Shown: positions 49,735-62,500 of the stretch, one piece after another
How the letters are laid out: each line of letters begins with the position of its first letter
Numbering within the stretch: the first letter of the stretch is position 1
Assembly: GCA_013365325.1 (NCBI GenBank)
Contig: JABVXV010000013.1
Span: 307,413 to 371,412, forward strand
Direction of reading: 5' to 3'
Origin: Dipetalonema caudispina
Lineage: Eukaryota; Nematoda; Chromadorea; Rhabditida; Onchocercidae
Length of the DNA stretch: 64,000 nucleotides
Translations under genes and position numbers: made by a program
Notes under the pieces: model-generated
What the model saw: only the letters and a program-made list of their open reading frames with translations
Told to the model about the DNA's origin: nothing
The model's database searches: none

Positions 49735-51661
49735 TCATAATGGATCCTTATTGGGTCGATAGATGATATCTGTATTCACTTCATAGTTATGCTTTTCACT
49801 GGAATACTCATTTGGTAAACTCAAACCATTTAGATGTTCCGTTTCCTCAGGTCGAGCTAAAATATCATTAATTTGTATTATGAAATTTGTACAACAAGAA
49901 TAATTAAATTATAAATCTTTAATTAGCATTACAATCAATATGCATATATGCATAATTACTTCAAAAAAAAAAAAAAAAAAAACCCGGCCTAATCAACGTT
50001 TTTTATTAATTCTGAAATAATAAAATTAGAAAATATATCTTAAGAATTTCAAACACGACGAAAACAATACCAATTATCGATCGGAAAGTGTTACAGAATA
50101 TATCACAAACTATAACTACTGAAATTCTAAGCTTATATAACTAATTACATCAGTTATTTAATACTATCAACAATGTAGGAAGTAAACTAACCAATAGGAT
50201 GATAAATTATGATAATTTTAAATTTTTTAAATTTATTTAAAAAAAAAAAACTAACCAATATAATCAAGTGTTGGTTTTTTTCGGATAATTTTGTGCAGGA
50301 AACATTTCTCCCAGCAAAGACAGATTACGATGAGCATCGTTAGTAAAGCAAAAGTAACAATCAATGAAGTGGATAATATCGCCGTTAAACTGAAATTTCA
50401 TCCAAAATAAGAAATTTCAATATTGACATTAAATTAAAAAAAAAAAAAAAGTAAATCAAAATGAACTATGCACTTTTAGAACTGCTCAAATTTAGCTAAC
50501 AGATTTGATAGGTTCAAATGAATCGTTTCACTTTTTTTTCCTTCAATTTTTGCAACTTCTCACTATGAGAAAAATAAACCAAAAATTTCAATATTTTGAT
50601 AAAAGATAACGATTTGATGCATGGATATCAAATTGTTAATTTCTTTTGTTCAATAAATTCATTGTACAGCTTACATGGAATTTCTCATTTATACAATTCC
50701 TCATCCTTTATTAATCTCATTAAAAGACCTTTGAATCCAAAAATACATTCTTTTGATCGCCAAACGCTTAGATTCAATGATTCTTTACTAGATTTCTTCT
50801 ATTGAATCTGGACAATTTTTCGGCGCTATTCAATTTATTAGGATTCAGTTTCATTGTCAACTAACTATATGTTGTCATGAAACTGTTCACGTTACAAAGC
50901 AACATAAAATACGTACGACATTGTATCGTCTCATTTATCATGTTTTTAGTATGTTAATTTTAAGCAAGTTAAGATAGAGTAAATTAATATCAATTATATT
51001 TGTGACATTTACATATCCTATCATATATTAGTCTCGTATGTCGAGCTAAAATTTCTCAGCCTGAAATGCATTAATTCGAAACTTAGATTATAATCTAAGG
51101 CTTGGCGGTTTTTTTTTTTCTCATTTATTTTCTTATCATTATCATTACTATGATGAGAATGAACATCTCTATCATTAACAAGAAATAATGATACTCACTG
51201 ATTCTCAAGAAATGTCGGTTCACGACAACAATTTAATCGTGGCGGATTGCAGCAACGATTCTCTTTTTCATGATGAAATTTTGTTGGACATACGTATGTA
51301 TTCACATGCCGTCGTGTTTCTGATGATACAATACCACCGCATTGAACTCGTTCTGTACATTCAGAAAATTTTTTAATTCTTATTCCCAATTTCCAGAATT
51401 GTCGTATTTTTAGTGAAAGAATTTTGAAAATTGAATAACATCATTACTTCAAATTAATTGGGAGAATTATTTCCGAAATTTTAAATGGGTTCTTTTAAAA
51501 CAGAATGGAAATCTTAGACAAAAATTGATTTATTTAGGATAACAAAATTTTGAAAAATTTTTTAATTAACATTAAAAGAGAAAGATACAAATATTACCAG
51601 CTTGAACAGCGAACAAAGAGCAAGAATAAATGCTAACAACCGTGCATAGAGTTTGTCTCAT
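49735..51661 (-). CDS. Small type I membrane protein with a Cys-rich ectodomain, 157 residues
   Basis: Four exons: 51661-51598, 51352-51199, 50389-50256, 49856-49735 (TGA). They total 474 bp with consistent phases. Residues 1-21 are a signal peptide (MRQTLCTVVSIYSCSLFAVQ), and the first splice junction falls at its end. The ectodomain (about 22-73) has six cysteines, including two adjacent pairs (RCC and NCC). One membrane helix spans about 75-98 (ILSTSLIVTFALLTMLIVIC). The cytoplasmic tail starts WEKCFLHKIIRKK and carries several tyrosines (TLDYI, NEYSS, HNYEV, DIIYRP). Layout and Cys pairs recall Shisa/WBP1/VOPP1-like proteins, which adapt trafficking or receptor maturation, but the match is one of architecture only. 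A TTTTAG acceptor lies 3 bp upstream of the ATG, typical of trans-splicing. Confidence 0.8.
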
Positions 51662-51671
51662 TTCCTAAAAT
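51662..51671 (-). other. Splice acceptor 3 bp upstream of the Cys-rich membrane protein's ATG
   Basis: On the minus strand ATTTTAG is followed by GAA and the ATG at 51661. It is probably a spliced-leader acceptor. Confidence 0.6.
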
Positions 51672-54030
51672 TATAATCAAAATAAGGGAAATTTGAAGGT
51701 TTCTGAAGCTGTCACCAAAATTTCAAAAATAATAATGAGCAGATAAAATGTACAAATGAATTTATCACATTGAATTCGTCAATGGGAACGCTTTTTCCAG
51801 TTAAGAGATCAAAATTCACGGATAACATCGGTAATAATTAGCAAAAAAAAGGTCAAGGAGGAGAAAATGCTTTACAAGTTGAACTTGAGAAATTGAACTT
51901 CTTACATCAATAGAGATGAAATTTTGCAATTTAGAAAAGTTTTGAAGACTCAAAAATTTTGAAAACAAAATATGAGAGTAATTCACAAATTCGAAATTAG
52001 TTAAGAACTTTTCAGATAATGAAGTTTACTTCAAATTTAGAAAAAAAAAAAGCCTTTCTGAATCATTTATGGAAATGCTCCATTTTTAGGTGTAAATTTT
52101 GTTCAAAAAAAAAAGAAGAAGAAAAATAATTAGACAATTTAATGAATTCATGACAAAAATATGATAAAATTAGAGAGAGAAAGAGAGAGGGAATGGATCA
52201 GAATGAGAAAGATGAAGAAGAGAAAATATGAAACAAAAAATAAGCTCCATTTTGAGCTTTTTTTTTTTTTTGTAATGCAGCAGCATTCATTTGATGGTTA
52301 ATGTTGTCAATTGATTTCCATTACAAAACAAATATTTCAATCATTGTATTGAAAAGAAGCAAAAATAGATAAATGCTAAATGGGCGATAGTAAAAATTCA
52401 ACTAAATTTCGGAATTTTACGAAATTTCTTTTCTTCTAAAATTTATGAAAAACCGGACTGATTTGTTGATTTCCAACCATTTCTTTTTCTCTTTGCTTTT
52501 CTATCACGAACTAATTCATTATTACCACTGTTTCCGTATAATAATAATAACGACAATAATAATATCATTACTAATACTAACATAATTTTCTTCAACGATG
52601 AAGTAGCATATCCTACTTTAAATGTATATCTTCTCTTTACCTATCTTTTCCTTCTCATTCTTTTCAACCGTGCTGAAATTATTTCGCGTGCAAAACACAA
52701 ATGAAATGATCACATATGTGCTGAGTGATTTCAACTTTTCTGTTTACAACATTTCCGGCGAAGAGAAAACTGGCATATTCTTTATTAGGATATCTGTCAG
52801 TTTTATACAAATAGGGAACTAAAAAGAGGAAACGAGGAAAAATTCTTTCATTTTAGTTAATTTTCAATTCTTTTTGTTCAATTTTACAAAATCTCAGTTG
52901 TATGATAAATAATTAAAACCCGATTAATATAGAATTAGTTATCATTGGAACTATTTGATACTTGACAATCTTAGGTCTTTCATTAGTCAATCTTCTATTT
53001 TTTTTTTTTTTTTCATGTTAACTATCGATTATAATAATATCATAGTCATTTGTAGATGTATGGTAATCATAACATCATAGCTACAACGTTGTTATATATG
53101 ATCACGTACAACAAATCTATTCGTAAAAGTGAAACATACGAAAAAGCATTAATATCATGCAGTTAGTTTAGCTGAAGCAACAAAATAGAATATGGGAAAA
53201 GCTGAAAAAAGAATCAACATATTTTATAGCTGAACAAACAAAAACGACGAATAGAGAATTAAGTATGAAATTTTTATTTAGAAAATTATTTTTGAATTTG
53301 GTAAAAAAAAAAAAACTCATTTTATATCAGAATTTTTGATTCTTAGATAATATATAAAAAGGAAGTAGCTGAAATCATATTAGATATATCTGTTAAAACT
53401 AATAATGATCGCAACATTTGGTGAATTATTGATTGAAATCTTACATTTTTTGAATTTTCATTGTTTAAAACTACAATGAATAGTAACTATGATGCATTTC
53501 TTCGACAAATTTTTGTGACTGTATTGGAATTCAAAAGTCAATTTGCTGCAATGGCTATTCATAATTACTTAAGGTGCTACATTTTTGAAATGTAGATGAG
53601 ATGAAAATTCTCCAATTAATCCATTCAAACTTGATCTTCACTAAAATGCATTATTTTCATCTCATCAATATTTTTTCTTTTTTAGTCATTTGTTATGTGG
53701 AAAGAATCGGTAAGCTTTGATAACAGTCAAATGCAAATTTAATTAGCATTACGAGTGTGCAAAAGCTACCAACTTGATTGGTATTACTGCTTATTCATAA
53801 AATTATGATCGAGATATCACGGGAAGAGCTCGGTGAGAATTATAGCAGTAACTGATTCCAATAGTAAAAATGCATAAAGAAACGAGTTAATTAGAATAAA
53901 TGAAAACTGCAAAAAAGGTAAAAAAAAAAAAAAAAAAAAAAAACGCTGATCACATGGTGACCCGATGCTTCATTTAACCTCAAATTGTACAAAGACTTCA
54001 GAAAAGATGTATTCATAAAAAAGACATTTT

Positions 54031-54297
54031 GTGAATCGAACGATATGTAAATGCATTTCTTCCCATCATTTGCAGCATATATTATCTGATCCGAAATTAT
54101 GGAATTTCGTCGTAATGGAGCCAGTTTTTATTACAGAGAGGAAACTTACAATTAAACCAATCGTCAGCCGAAGTATTGTTGAGTTTAAAAATGGAAACGC
54201 CGCATATCTAACTCAAAATCTTTACAATCCCGCCCTTTCAACCATCTTTTCCTTCATTCGTCATAGAAAGCTAATTCAAATTGAACAAACACAATAA
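54031..54297 (+). other. Orphan 88-codon open frame, coding status doubtful
   Basis: An ATG-to-stop frame with moderately complex composition (HHLQHILSDPKLWNFVVMEP). It has no matching neighbouring exons, no signal peptide and no recognised motif. It could be a lone exon, a relic or chance. Confidence 0.2.
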
Positions 54298-57200
54298 TAA
54301 AATTTGCTAAGAAAAAAATAAAAAATTCCAAAATTGTGGAAATTAAAAAAGTTTACTTCAATGCATTGCTAGACTTATACAATTATAGCAATGCGATTTC
54401 TTCCAAACGATGTTCTCCAATATAACTTCTAGAAACTAACGGTCCTAATCATTATTTTAGTTACTCGTTTCACCTTATATTTGAATTGTTAATTTTAATC
54501 TATTTTAATCCTTCTCAAAAAAAAAAAAAAAAAGAGTAACATTGAAATTAGCTTTAGATGTTCAAGAAAAGGGAAGCTTTAAAAAGAGAGATAATTTAAA
54601 TAAGTCTAACTAAAAGCACTGAAAAGTCAGTGTCGTAAGATGATGGTTAATGGATGAAAAGCTATGTTGTAGCAGATGTTCCACATCAAAAGAGAGATAC
54701 TATTTCAATAGGATACTAATCGAAAAATGCGCAATGCATGCAATTGAAATGAATTACTTGAATGGGCATTATCTAAAATAAGATTAAAATGCAAACGAAA
54801 TAATTCAATTATTTATTGAGAAATTTTATTTATTTTTACATAAATTTTTTTTTTTTTGCATTTGATATAGTTGATTACGCTCATTTCAATTTCACTTTCT
54901 TCCTTTCTCCCAGTATATAATGCTAATTAAAAAAAACTTTGGAATTTCTGGAACGATAAAACCGTTTTTAGACAATTAACGAAATTGATGCTATCATAGA
55001 CGGAATACAAAAAGTTGAGTGGAAAACTTTTCTAGAAATTTGAAATATCTTGCCTTACCGGAATCAATCGTTTAATCATGCTGTAATTAAAACATTTTTT
55101 AATTATAGCATGGTTAAATTTTTGAAGAAGCCTTAAAATTATAGATATGAACTTCGCATTCTATCAATTTTAATTCAAAATTTGTCAAATTCATTCCTTT
55201 CATAGAATTATACTTTTTTCTTTTACATTGTAAAATCCGGTGAGTTTCCTTTTTTTTCTTTTTTTGAATTTTTTTGTGAAATGAAATGCTTTAAGTTACT
55301 GTTATCATTGTTGTTGTTGACATTAAATAATCGGATGAGAAAAGAGAAAAGGAAAGGAGATGAATATTAGAATCTTTGTAAGGTAGCAATTGATAGATCT
55401 TAGAAATGATTTGATTTGATTTGAACTATAAATGTATGAACTGAAACAAATTTTAAATTCAAGCTAAAAAAAAAAAAAAGAAAACTGCACATAAAGGATA
55501 CCTTTTGGGTATTTTATTGTTCGTTTCATTTCAAGGTCAACTAAAAATATTTTTTCCACAAAATAACTGCTTTTTTTAAACGATCGTTTATTTGAGGGAA
55601 GAAAACATAACAAGGAGAAATATCATGAAATCATTTGACAGCGGTTACATTTAATTACTATGATTTATTGTTTCGTAATATTTGATCCTTATAAAAACTG
55701 TTTATACTCCTACGAAGAATAATTTTTAATGATCAAAATTTTAAATTAATTTTTAGAACTACAATGATATTCATTCTGATTTTAAATAAAATTGGATAAA
55801 AAAAATTAAAAGTAAGCTAAATTCAGATTTAAAAATTAGCAATTATTTTGATATTAGTTCCATATTAATCCATACATTGAATAATGAAGAAAGTAACCGA
55901 AAAAATTATAAAAAAGCATTGCATTATTTACTATCAAAATAGTATTGTTGTTAATTCTACAAAATCAAACAACGAATATGAAAAATTTCTTGCAACGTCT
56001 AGCAGCAATTCTTCAAATTTTGACAATTAAAATTGTAAACTTTTTTGTTAGCTGTACATTAATTCAATTTCTAAATTTAATTTTTTAACTTTAAAACGAT
56101 TTATAAACTAATGAATGTTGCAAAAAACAGAAAAAAATTCAGTTCACAAAAATTTCCTAATTTTGAAGAAATTCGAGTAAAAAAATAATCGATTAATTTT
56201 CAAAAGAATTTTTTTTTTTTGTAACATTCAATTCTTCATAGTAATATTAAATAAATAAACAAAAAAGAAGAAAATTTTGCAAGATGATATTGAAATGGAA
56301 TGACTGACTAATAATGATTGTAGGATGGGTTGGTTGCAAGAAGTAATTTTAGAAATATTTTATGTGAATCCCATGAGTCATTAAAATCGATTATTAGGAG
56401 CAAATATGCATGCTACTTTTAGTCTTAGGCCTATTTAAAGGCTATTAATCAAGCACATTCTTACTACATCTCTTCTAGTTGTATGTTACATTAATTTTTG
56501 AATTATGTTAATTAGAAATTTATTTTTTAATTTAAAATTTTTGGACTGATCTTCAAATAAAAGTCTTTTTTTGCTTACTTACTGAGATTATTTTACTAAA
56601 ATTTTAATCTTTTTCAAAGTTCAATTCCATTATATTCAAAGTTTTCGTCTTATTAAATATTTATTTTTTTGCAAAACTTTATCAGATTAAATTTGAATTT
56701 TTCTGAAAGTTCGCCAAAATACATTCAACATTCACAAAATTGTAATAAAAACTTACAAATTTTAGAAGCTTCTGATGAAATACAATGAATATATCGTGCT
56801 AGAAATTGTTTTTGCTACAATATGTAAATTCAAGCTAATTCGAAAATCCTTATATTATTTAATTACAACGCCTTTCATATGATGTAAAACATGCATTTTC
56901 ATTCGTATTTTATGATTTATCAAAATTACACTTTTCATTCGATATCTTTGGTATTTTTTATACTTGAAATTACTAGGAGGAATCATCGGCAAGAGATGCA
57001 ATGAATCCTGATAAGAACGGGGAATGGAATTTAAACACATGAGCTAGGAAAATGTTTGAACTAAATTTAACAAAAATCCGATTATTGATTTATTTCTCGA
57101 GATTCATTCTATTCTGGTTTTACATTAAGGGAAAGTTTTTCTACGATAAATATCATTTTGCTTTTTTAATAAATATTTTAGAATTCATGAGTGAAGTTGA

Positions 57201-59084
57201 AAGAACTATCCAACTTTTTTTTTGAGAATAACTGTTATGAGGCAATTGTTTTTCATAGATCGCATAAATGAAAGGGGCAGTTATCAATTCCTGATTATAC
57301 CTTAGGTTTGATTGAGCTAATTAATCACTTATTTCAAAATGATCGATCAATTCTGTTTTATTTAATGCGCACTTCATTAATTCTGAATATTATTACGATA
57401 TCAAATATCTGAAGGAAAATGAAATTGAATTTTAAATTTAATTTAATCAAGATTGGTTAATTACTTCGATTACTAAACATTCGAAATCAATCTCAATTTT
57501 TATCACTTCGTTAAATTCGTATTTGTGGAGAATTTTTTCCGGCTTTCATTCTAAAATTCTTAAACGTAAGCGAATGTTACAACGATTGGATGAGTCGCAG
57601 CATCTCAAACTGTCTTCATTTGACATGCGAAAAAAGTCGCAGTAAAGTAAATTAATAATATTCCAAAAAAAAAAACAAAAGAAAAAATTGATATAAGTGA
57701 AATTTCTGCTACAAAAAAAAAAAAAAAAAGAGATGGATCGATTAGTATGAACAAAACAAACTATGAAATATTGACAAAAGAAATTTTTTATTTTTTAGAG
57801 GTTTATCTTTAAAAAAAAAAAAAAAAAATTCAAAATAATTTATTCTGATCTGTTCTTTAATTTAGATCTGTTGCATTCATTTAAAGCATACAATATTGGA
57901 TTTTTTCGCATTTTCATTTTTTTAGTTTTTTTTTTTTTGTTGTTTTTGAAGACATAAAAGGAGAATCTTTACATGGTTTCATTCTTGTACAGTGCGGATT
58001 CTTAGGAAATCGCGGCTTTCAATTAAAGCTATACAAAGATGACTTATTCAGTTTTGTATTACATTTTGAACTTTAGCATTTACTTTCAGATATAAAGCAA
58101 ACAAAAAAATCTCTTGGAAAAAATTGTTGCTGCAGAAAAAGTATTATGTTGCAGCAAATTGCAGTATATATGCCTTAAAAGTTTTGATCTCGCATCTTCT
58201 TAAATTAATATTTAAAAAAAATTTGCTCTAGATGTCCTCAGATTAAAAGTCAGATGCAACAAATTTACTAAAAATTTGTTCAAAAGATTGAATTAAACGT
58301 GATATTCATATAATATGATGTGAATTTTACCAATCGTAACGATTGAAATATTTTATCGAATCTAAAATTTTTAAAAACTCTACCAAACTTGCAATATATT
58401 CTTCAATTAATTTCATCAACGAAAGTATTTTTTGTTATTGTAAACGAATTTCATTGAAAAAGACTGTTCTAAACTTAACTTTTTGAATTTTGCTATGTTC
58501 ATTGTCAAGGTTGAATTAATAGTTCAAGTTTTTTTTTTTTTTTTCTTGCTATCCTAACCAATTACACACTAATTAACTTCTAGCTAATTGAATCCCCGTC
58601 AATGAAACAGAATAAAGTTTTAGTTCTATTTTTAAAAATAAAATGAAACTGCCAGCAGTAATTATAAGTCTTTTTGATGGCATTGTAATTGCTATGGTAA
58701 CATTTTTTATTAAGTTTAGAATACCTTTTTTGTCGTTCATCATTTCCGCACATTTTCTTTCCTTTTTTTTTTTTTTTTCTTGTACGATAGCGTTGTTTTT
58801 TTTGTATAAGATCCAAACAAATTTTAGTTGATTGATTCGGACATAGCCGGTGTAAAGTTCAAGTTTAATTTTGAATTTTGAGTTTAACCTTAATAATCAG
58901 TTTTTTGTTTCCGTACTGTTATCATAATTCTTCACACAATAGATTTCGATCTGGTGTTGTTAGATCGAATTTTTTAGCTTTATCAAGAAGTTTTACGACC
59001 TTCTCTTTCACTAATTCTGCTGCTTTAATCAAATAGGTAGACAGATCTCACCTTGTCCATTAATTTATTGAGGAATCAAAAATT

Positions 59085-59555
59085 GTTGTGGAAGATTTTT
59101 GTTAGTTTGTTTGAAGACAGTGAAGTTCTCGTTGGTTGTGTATCAAAAAAAAAAAAAAAAAAAAAATAGTTTGAATGAAGAATTTATTGAATAACAGAGG
59201 AAATAATGCCAGTAGACATTACAGTGCTGATTTATTCTGGAAGTAACTTTTTAACGGAAGCTGATTTATTCTGGAAGTAACTTTTTAACGGAAGCTGATT
59301 TATTCTGGAAGTAATTTTTTAATGGAAGCTGATTTATTCTGGAAGTAACTTTTTGACGGAAGCTGATTTATTCAGGAAGTGACTTTTTGACGGAAGCTGA
59401 TTTATTCTGGAAATAACTTTTTACGGAAGTGTTTCTCTCTCCTTCAACCTATATATATATATATACATATTTATGTATATATAGTATGTCTATAGGAAAC
59501 CCATTGTGTTACAATCCTATCGTAAGCAAGGATAAGAATAAGCTAAATGGTTTGT
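59085..59555 (+). repeat. Dispersed repeat, copy 2 (minisatellite-expanded)
   Basis: Flanks at 59169-59225 and 59504-59545 match copy 1 at 41687-41745 and 41848-41885. Between them sits a 34-bp tandem array, then a TA-rich microsatellite at about 59449-59482. A long A run (59144-59166) precedes the core. Confidence 0.6.
59226..59430 (+). repeat. 34-bp minisatellite, six copies
   Basis: Six head-to-tail units begin GCTGATTTATTCTGGAAGTA and end ACGGAA. Copies 1 and 2 are identical. Copy 3 has two C-to-T changes, copies 4 and 5 share an A-to-G change (TTTTGACGG), and copy 6 is truncated by one base. The pattern of shared variants suggests stepwise duplication. Confidence 0.95.
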
Positions 59556-62500
59556 TTTACCTTTGACCTTTTAATATTCATTAAAAACAATTTATGAGAT
59601 GAATTAATTTAATGAGAAATGAAACACAAATTACTTCAATTATTCGAATTTCGCCACAGTATTGTCATCGAAATCTTCCGAGTATCAATAATATCTGAAA
59701 TATTTCCCAGTTCAAATGATTATAATAAAATACTTTCATTCCATTTCTTCCTCTGAAAGAGATGTGTAAAGTAGATGAGATGCCTGAAGCATATTCATAG
59801 TAATGAAATGAAATAACCTTTGGAAAGTAAATTCTTTTCGAGTTTCTTTCGTAAATTTTTACTCTTTGAAATAAAGGTAATGTTTCAAGAAAATGTTCAG
59901 CAATTCCAAAATACAAAATTTATCATGCAATATGCTTTAAAAAGAAAAGAAAATCGTGCAATTAATTAACCTAATTAGAAAAGGAAAGAACTAGAATTTG
60001 TGGAAAAAAAAATTTGGACAAGTAATATTATCTGTCACATAAATGAAGCTAAAGAACGACGAGCAGGAAGAAAAATTGATAAAAGAACAGATAAACAAAT
60101 GAATGAACTGATCAAATTATTTCATTATTATTTAAGTTAGGCAAAATTAACAATTTCAAGTGACAAAATTGCTTCAAAGAAATATAACGTTCCACTACAT
60201 GATATCATCATAACCGATATCATTGTGGCAACAAGCATTCATACCGGTATTCATTATTTTTTGTCGATCCATTCAAAAGTAAAAAAAAGGACCACGTCGA
60301 CGAAAAGAGATATTTTTGAAATTACAACATCATTATTGCAAACCTGCTTTGAAAAAATTCTTATTTTCCAATAAATTTATCAATTCCTTGTAACACTTCT
60401 CATCTATATTTGTATCCATTTGTCAGCACAAGAGAAAAATTGAATTTAAGTAAGAGACTATTAAATAACTTGCGTAAATAAGCATCCTGAAAAAAAAAAA
60501 AAAAACCAATCAGGTATATTACAACCTGAATTATTCGAAAATTTCAAAAGAAAATTTGTTCCAAAATATTGAGAAAAATAAAATGAAATGAAATTTAACT
60601 GATCGAGAAAGTTTTGAAAAAATGGATAAATTTAAATATTCAATTGTTATGAAAACCAATTCATTCACATATAATATCACAACAGATTTAAAAACTTTAA
60701 TTGCAGACTATTTCAAGTCAGAGAACAATTATGAATCGATATTTTATTTTTAAGTATAGTATAAATAAATCTTCATATGAATAAAAAAATAATTTTTCAA
60801 ATTTTTTTTTGCTCAACTTACAGTGCATTGCCATATAGCAGATCATAAAAACATATTTTACAAAAGATAGTATAAAATTTTTTCTTGATCAATAGGAGTT
60901 TACCCTATGTTAAACGAAGTTTAATGATCTGAATTATGGAACAACATCCCGTATTGCTTCAAACAAACATTTCATTCGTTTAAATGCATTGAAAAACAAA
61001 GCTGAATACTTTTTTTTAGAATTCTTAAAGGTCGTATAATTGAAACTGATCGTTTCATGTCACAGTTATCACATAACTAAAGAATAATATACATCCAAAA
61101 TTCACAAATCTGCAAAGATTTTATATAATTGTATGACCTTTTGTAGTAAATATCGAATAAATAAACATATATTGAATTGGAAAATCTTACAAAAACTTTT
61201 TTAACATTTATATTAAAAAAGGAAGAAAAAAAGATTAGAAATTAGAAAAACATCCTAAAAAAATCCGATAAATATCATCCTTCAGTTGTTACATGATCGA
61301 AATAATCAAGTAATATTATTGTAGAATAGAAAATTGAAAACTTTCACTCTTCCTTCAGGCCTAAATTTATCGTCTATCCTAGTATGTTGATTATCTTTTC
61401 CAACTGTTCCTTACCTTATCTTACTAAATGCTTTTTACTTGTGTTTTACAGTAACCATTCATCTGCTTTTCCATGCATGTAAGCCATCAGTTTGTCTTTC
61501 AATTAATTTTATTTAACGACTACAATTGGACGATCTTATTGGATTATCGAAAACTTGAAGTATTATTGCTATAAATATTGAAATAATTTATGGTAATAAA
61601 TATGTTTAAATAATGAAAATAATTTATGTTATAAAAATATCACTCATTTGAGTGATTTATCGCATAAATTGGAATTTAATGAATGTTATGATGTGTAATA
61701 CAATGAATCATATAGCTAATTCTTATCCTTTTTATACGATCACTATGCTTATCTTTAATGGTTAAATTATCAAAAATTAATTCATATGCAAATGTTTCCG
61801 ATCAGATAATCAATTATATATCCATTGGTTTTGTTGTAATCAGTTCATCCTTTAATATAGCTCTCCTTTTTCTTTGTTCACAAATCTATCCTTGTATCCA
61901 ATAGGATTCTACAACAATGTCCTTATTGTCAATCATCCTCATTAGGATCATAGAAAGTCATTTGAATCAATTCTTGTTGATAGCTTACCAATACTTCGGT
62001 ACTTTATAGCTCCTTTAAGTTGTTATTTCCACAATGTTTACTGACATTAAATGCTCTGTTAATTAATAAAATCTTTATATAAACTATTTGTTTGTGACAT
62101 ATAATCCAAAGATGGATTCTATTATCTTCACGATAATACAACAAATTTCCCTCAACAATTGCAGGAAAATATGACAAATTTGTTATAAATTGTGTATCAT
62201 TTTAATCTTATCGTTTGTTATTCATATTTTAGCTTGGATAGATTCATTGTACATTCTTGTTACTGTATGTAGCAATGAAGTAAGCTCAAGTGAATTTACT
62301 GCAATTGATTTTATGAATAAGAAGATGTTTATTCAATTTTCGCTTTTCTTGTAGAATTAACAATTATCTTAACGAAATGAAATAATCGAAATAATTCATC
62401 AAATTATTCAATCCAAATTGTGTTCCCGATGATTTCGCTATCTTTTCTAATGTTTATGCAATGCTTCCTATGTAATTGCATTCTTTTTATAAGTGTTTTA

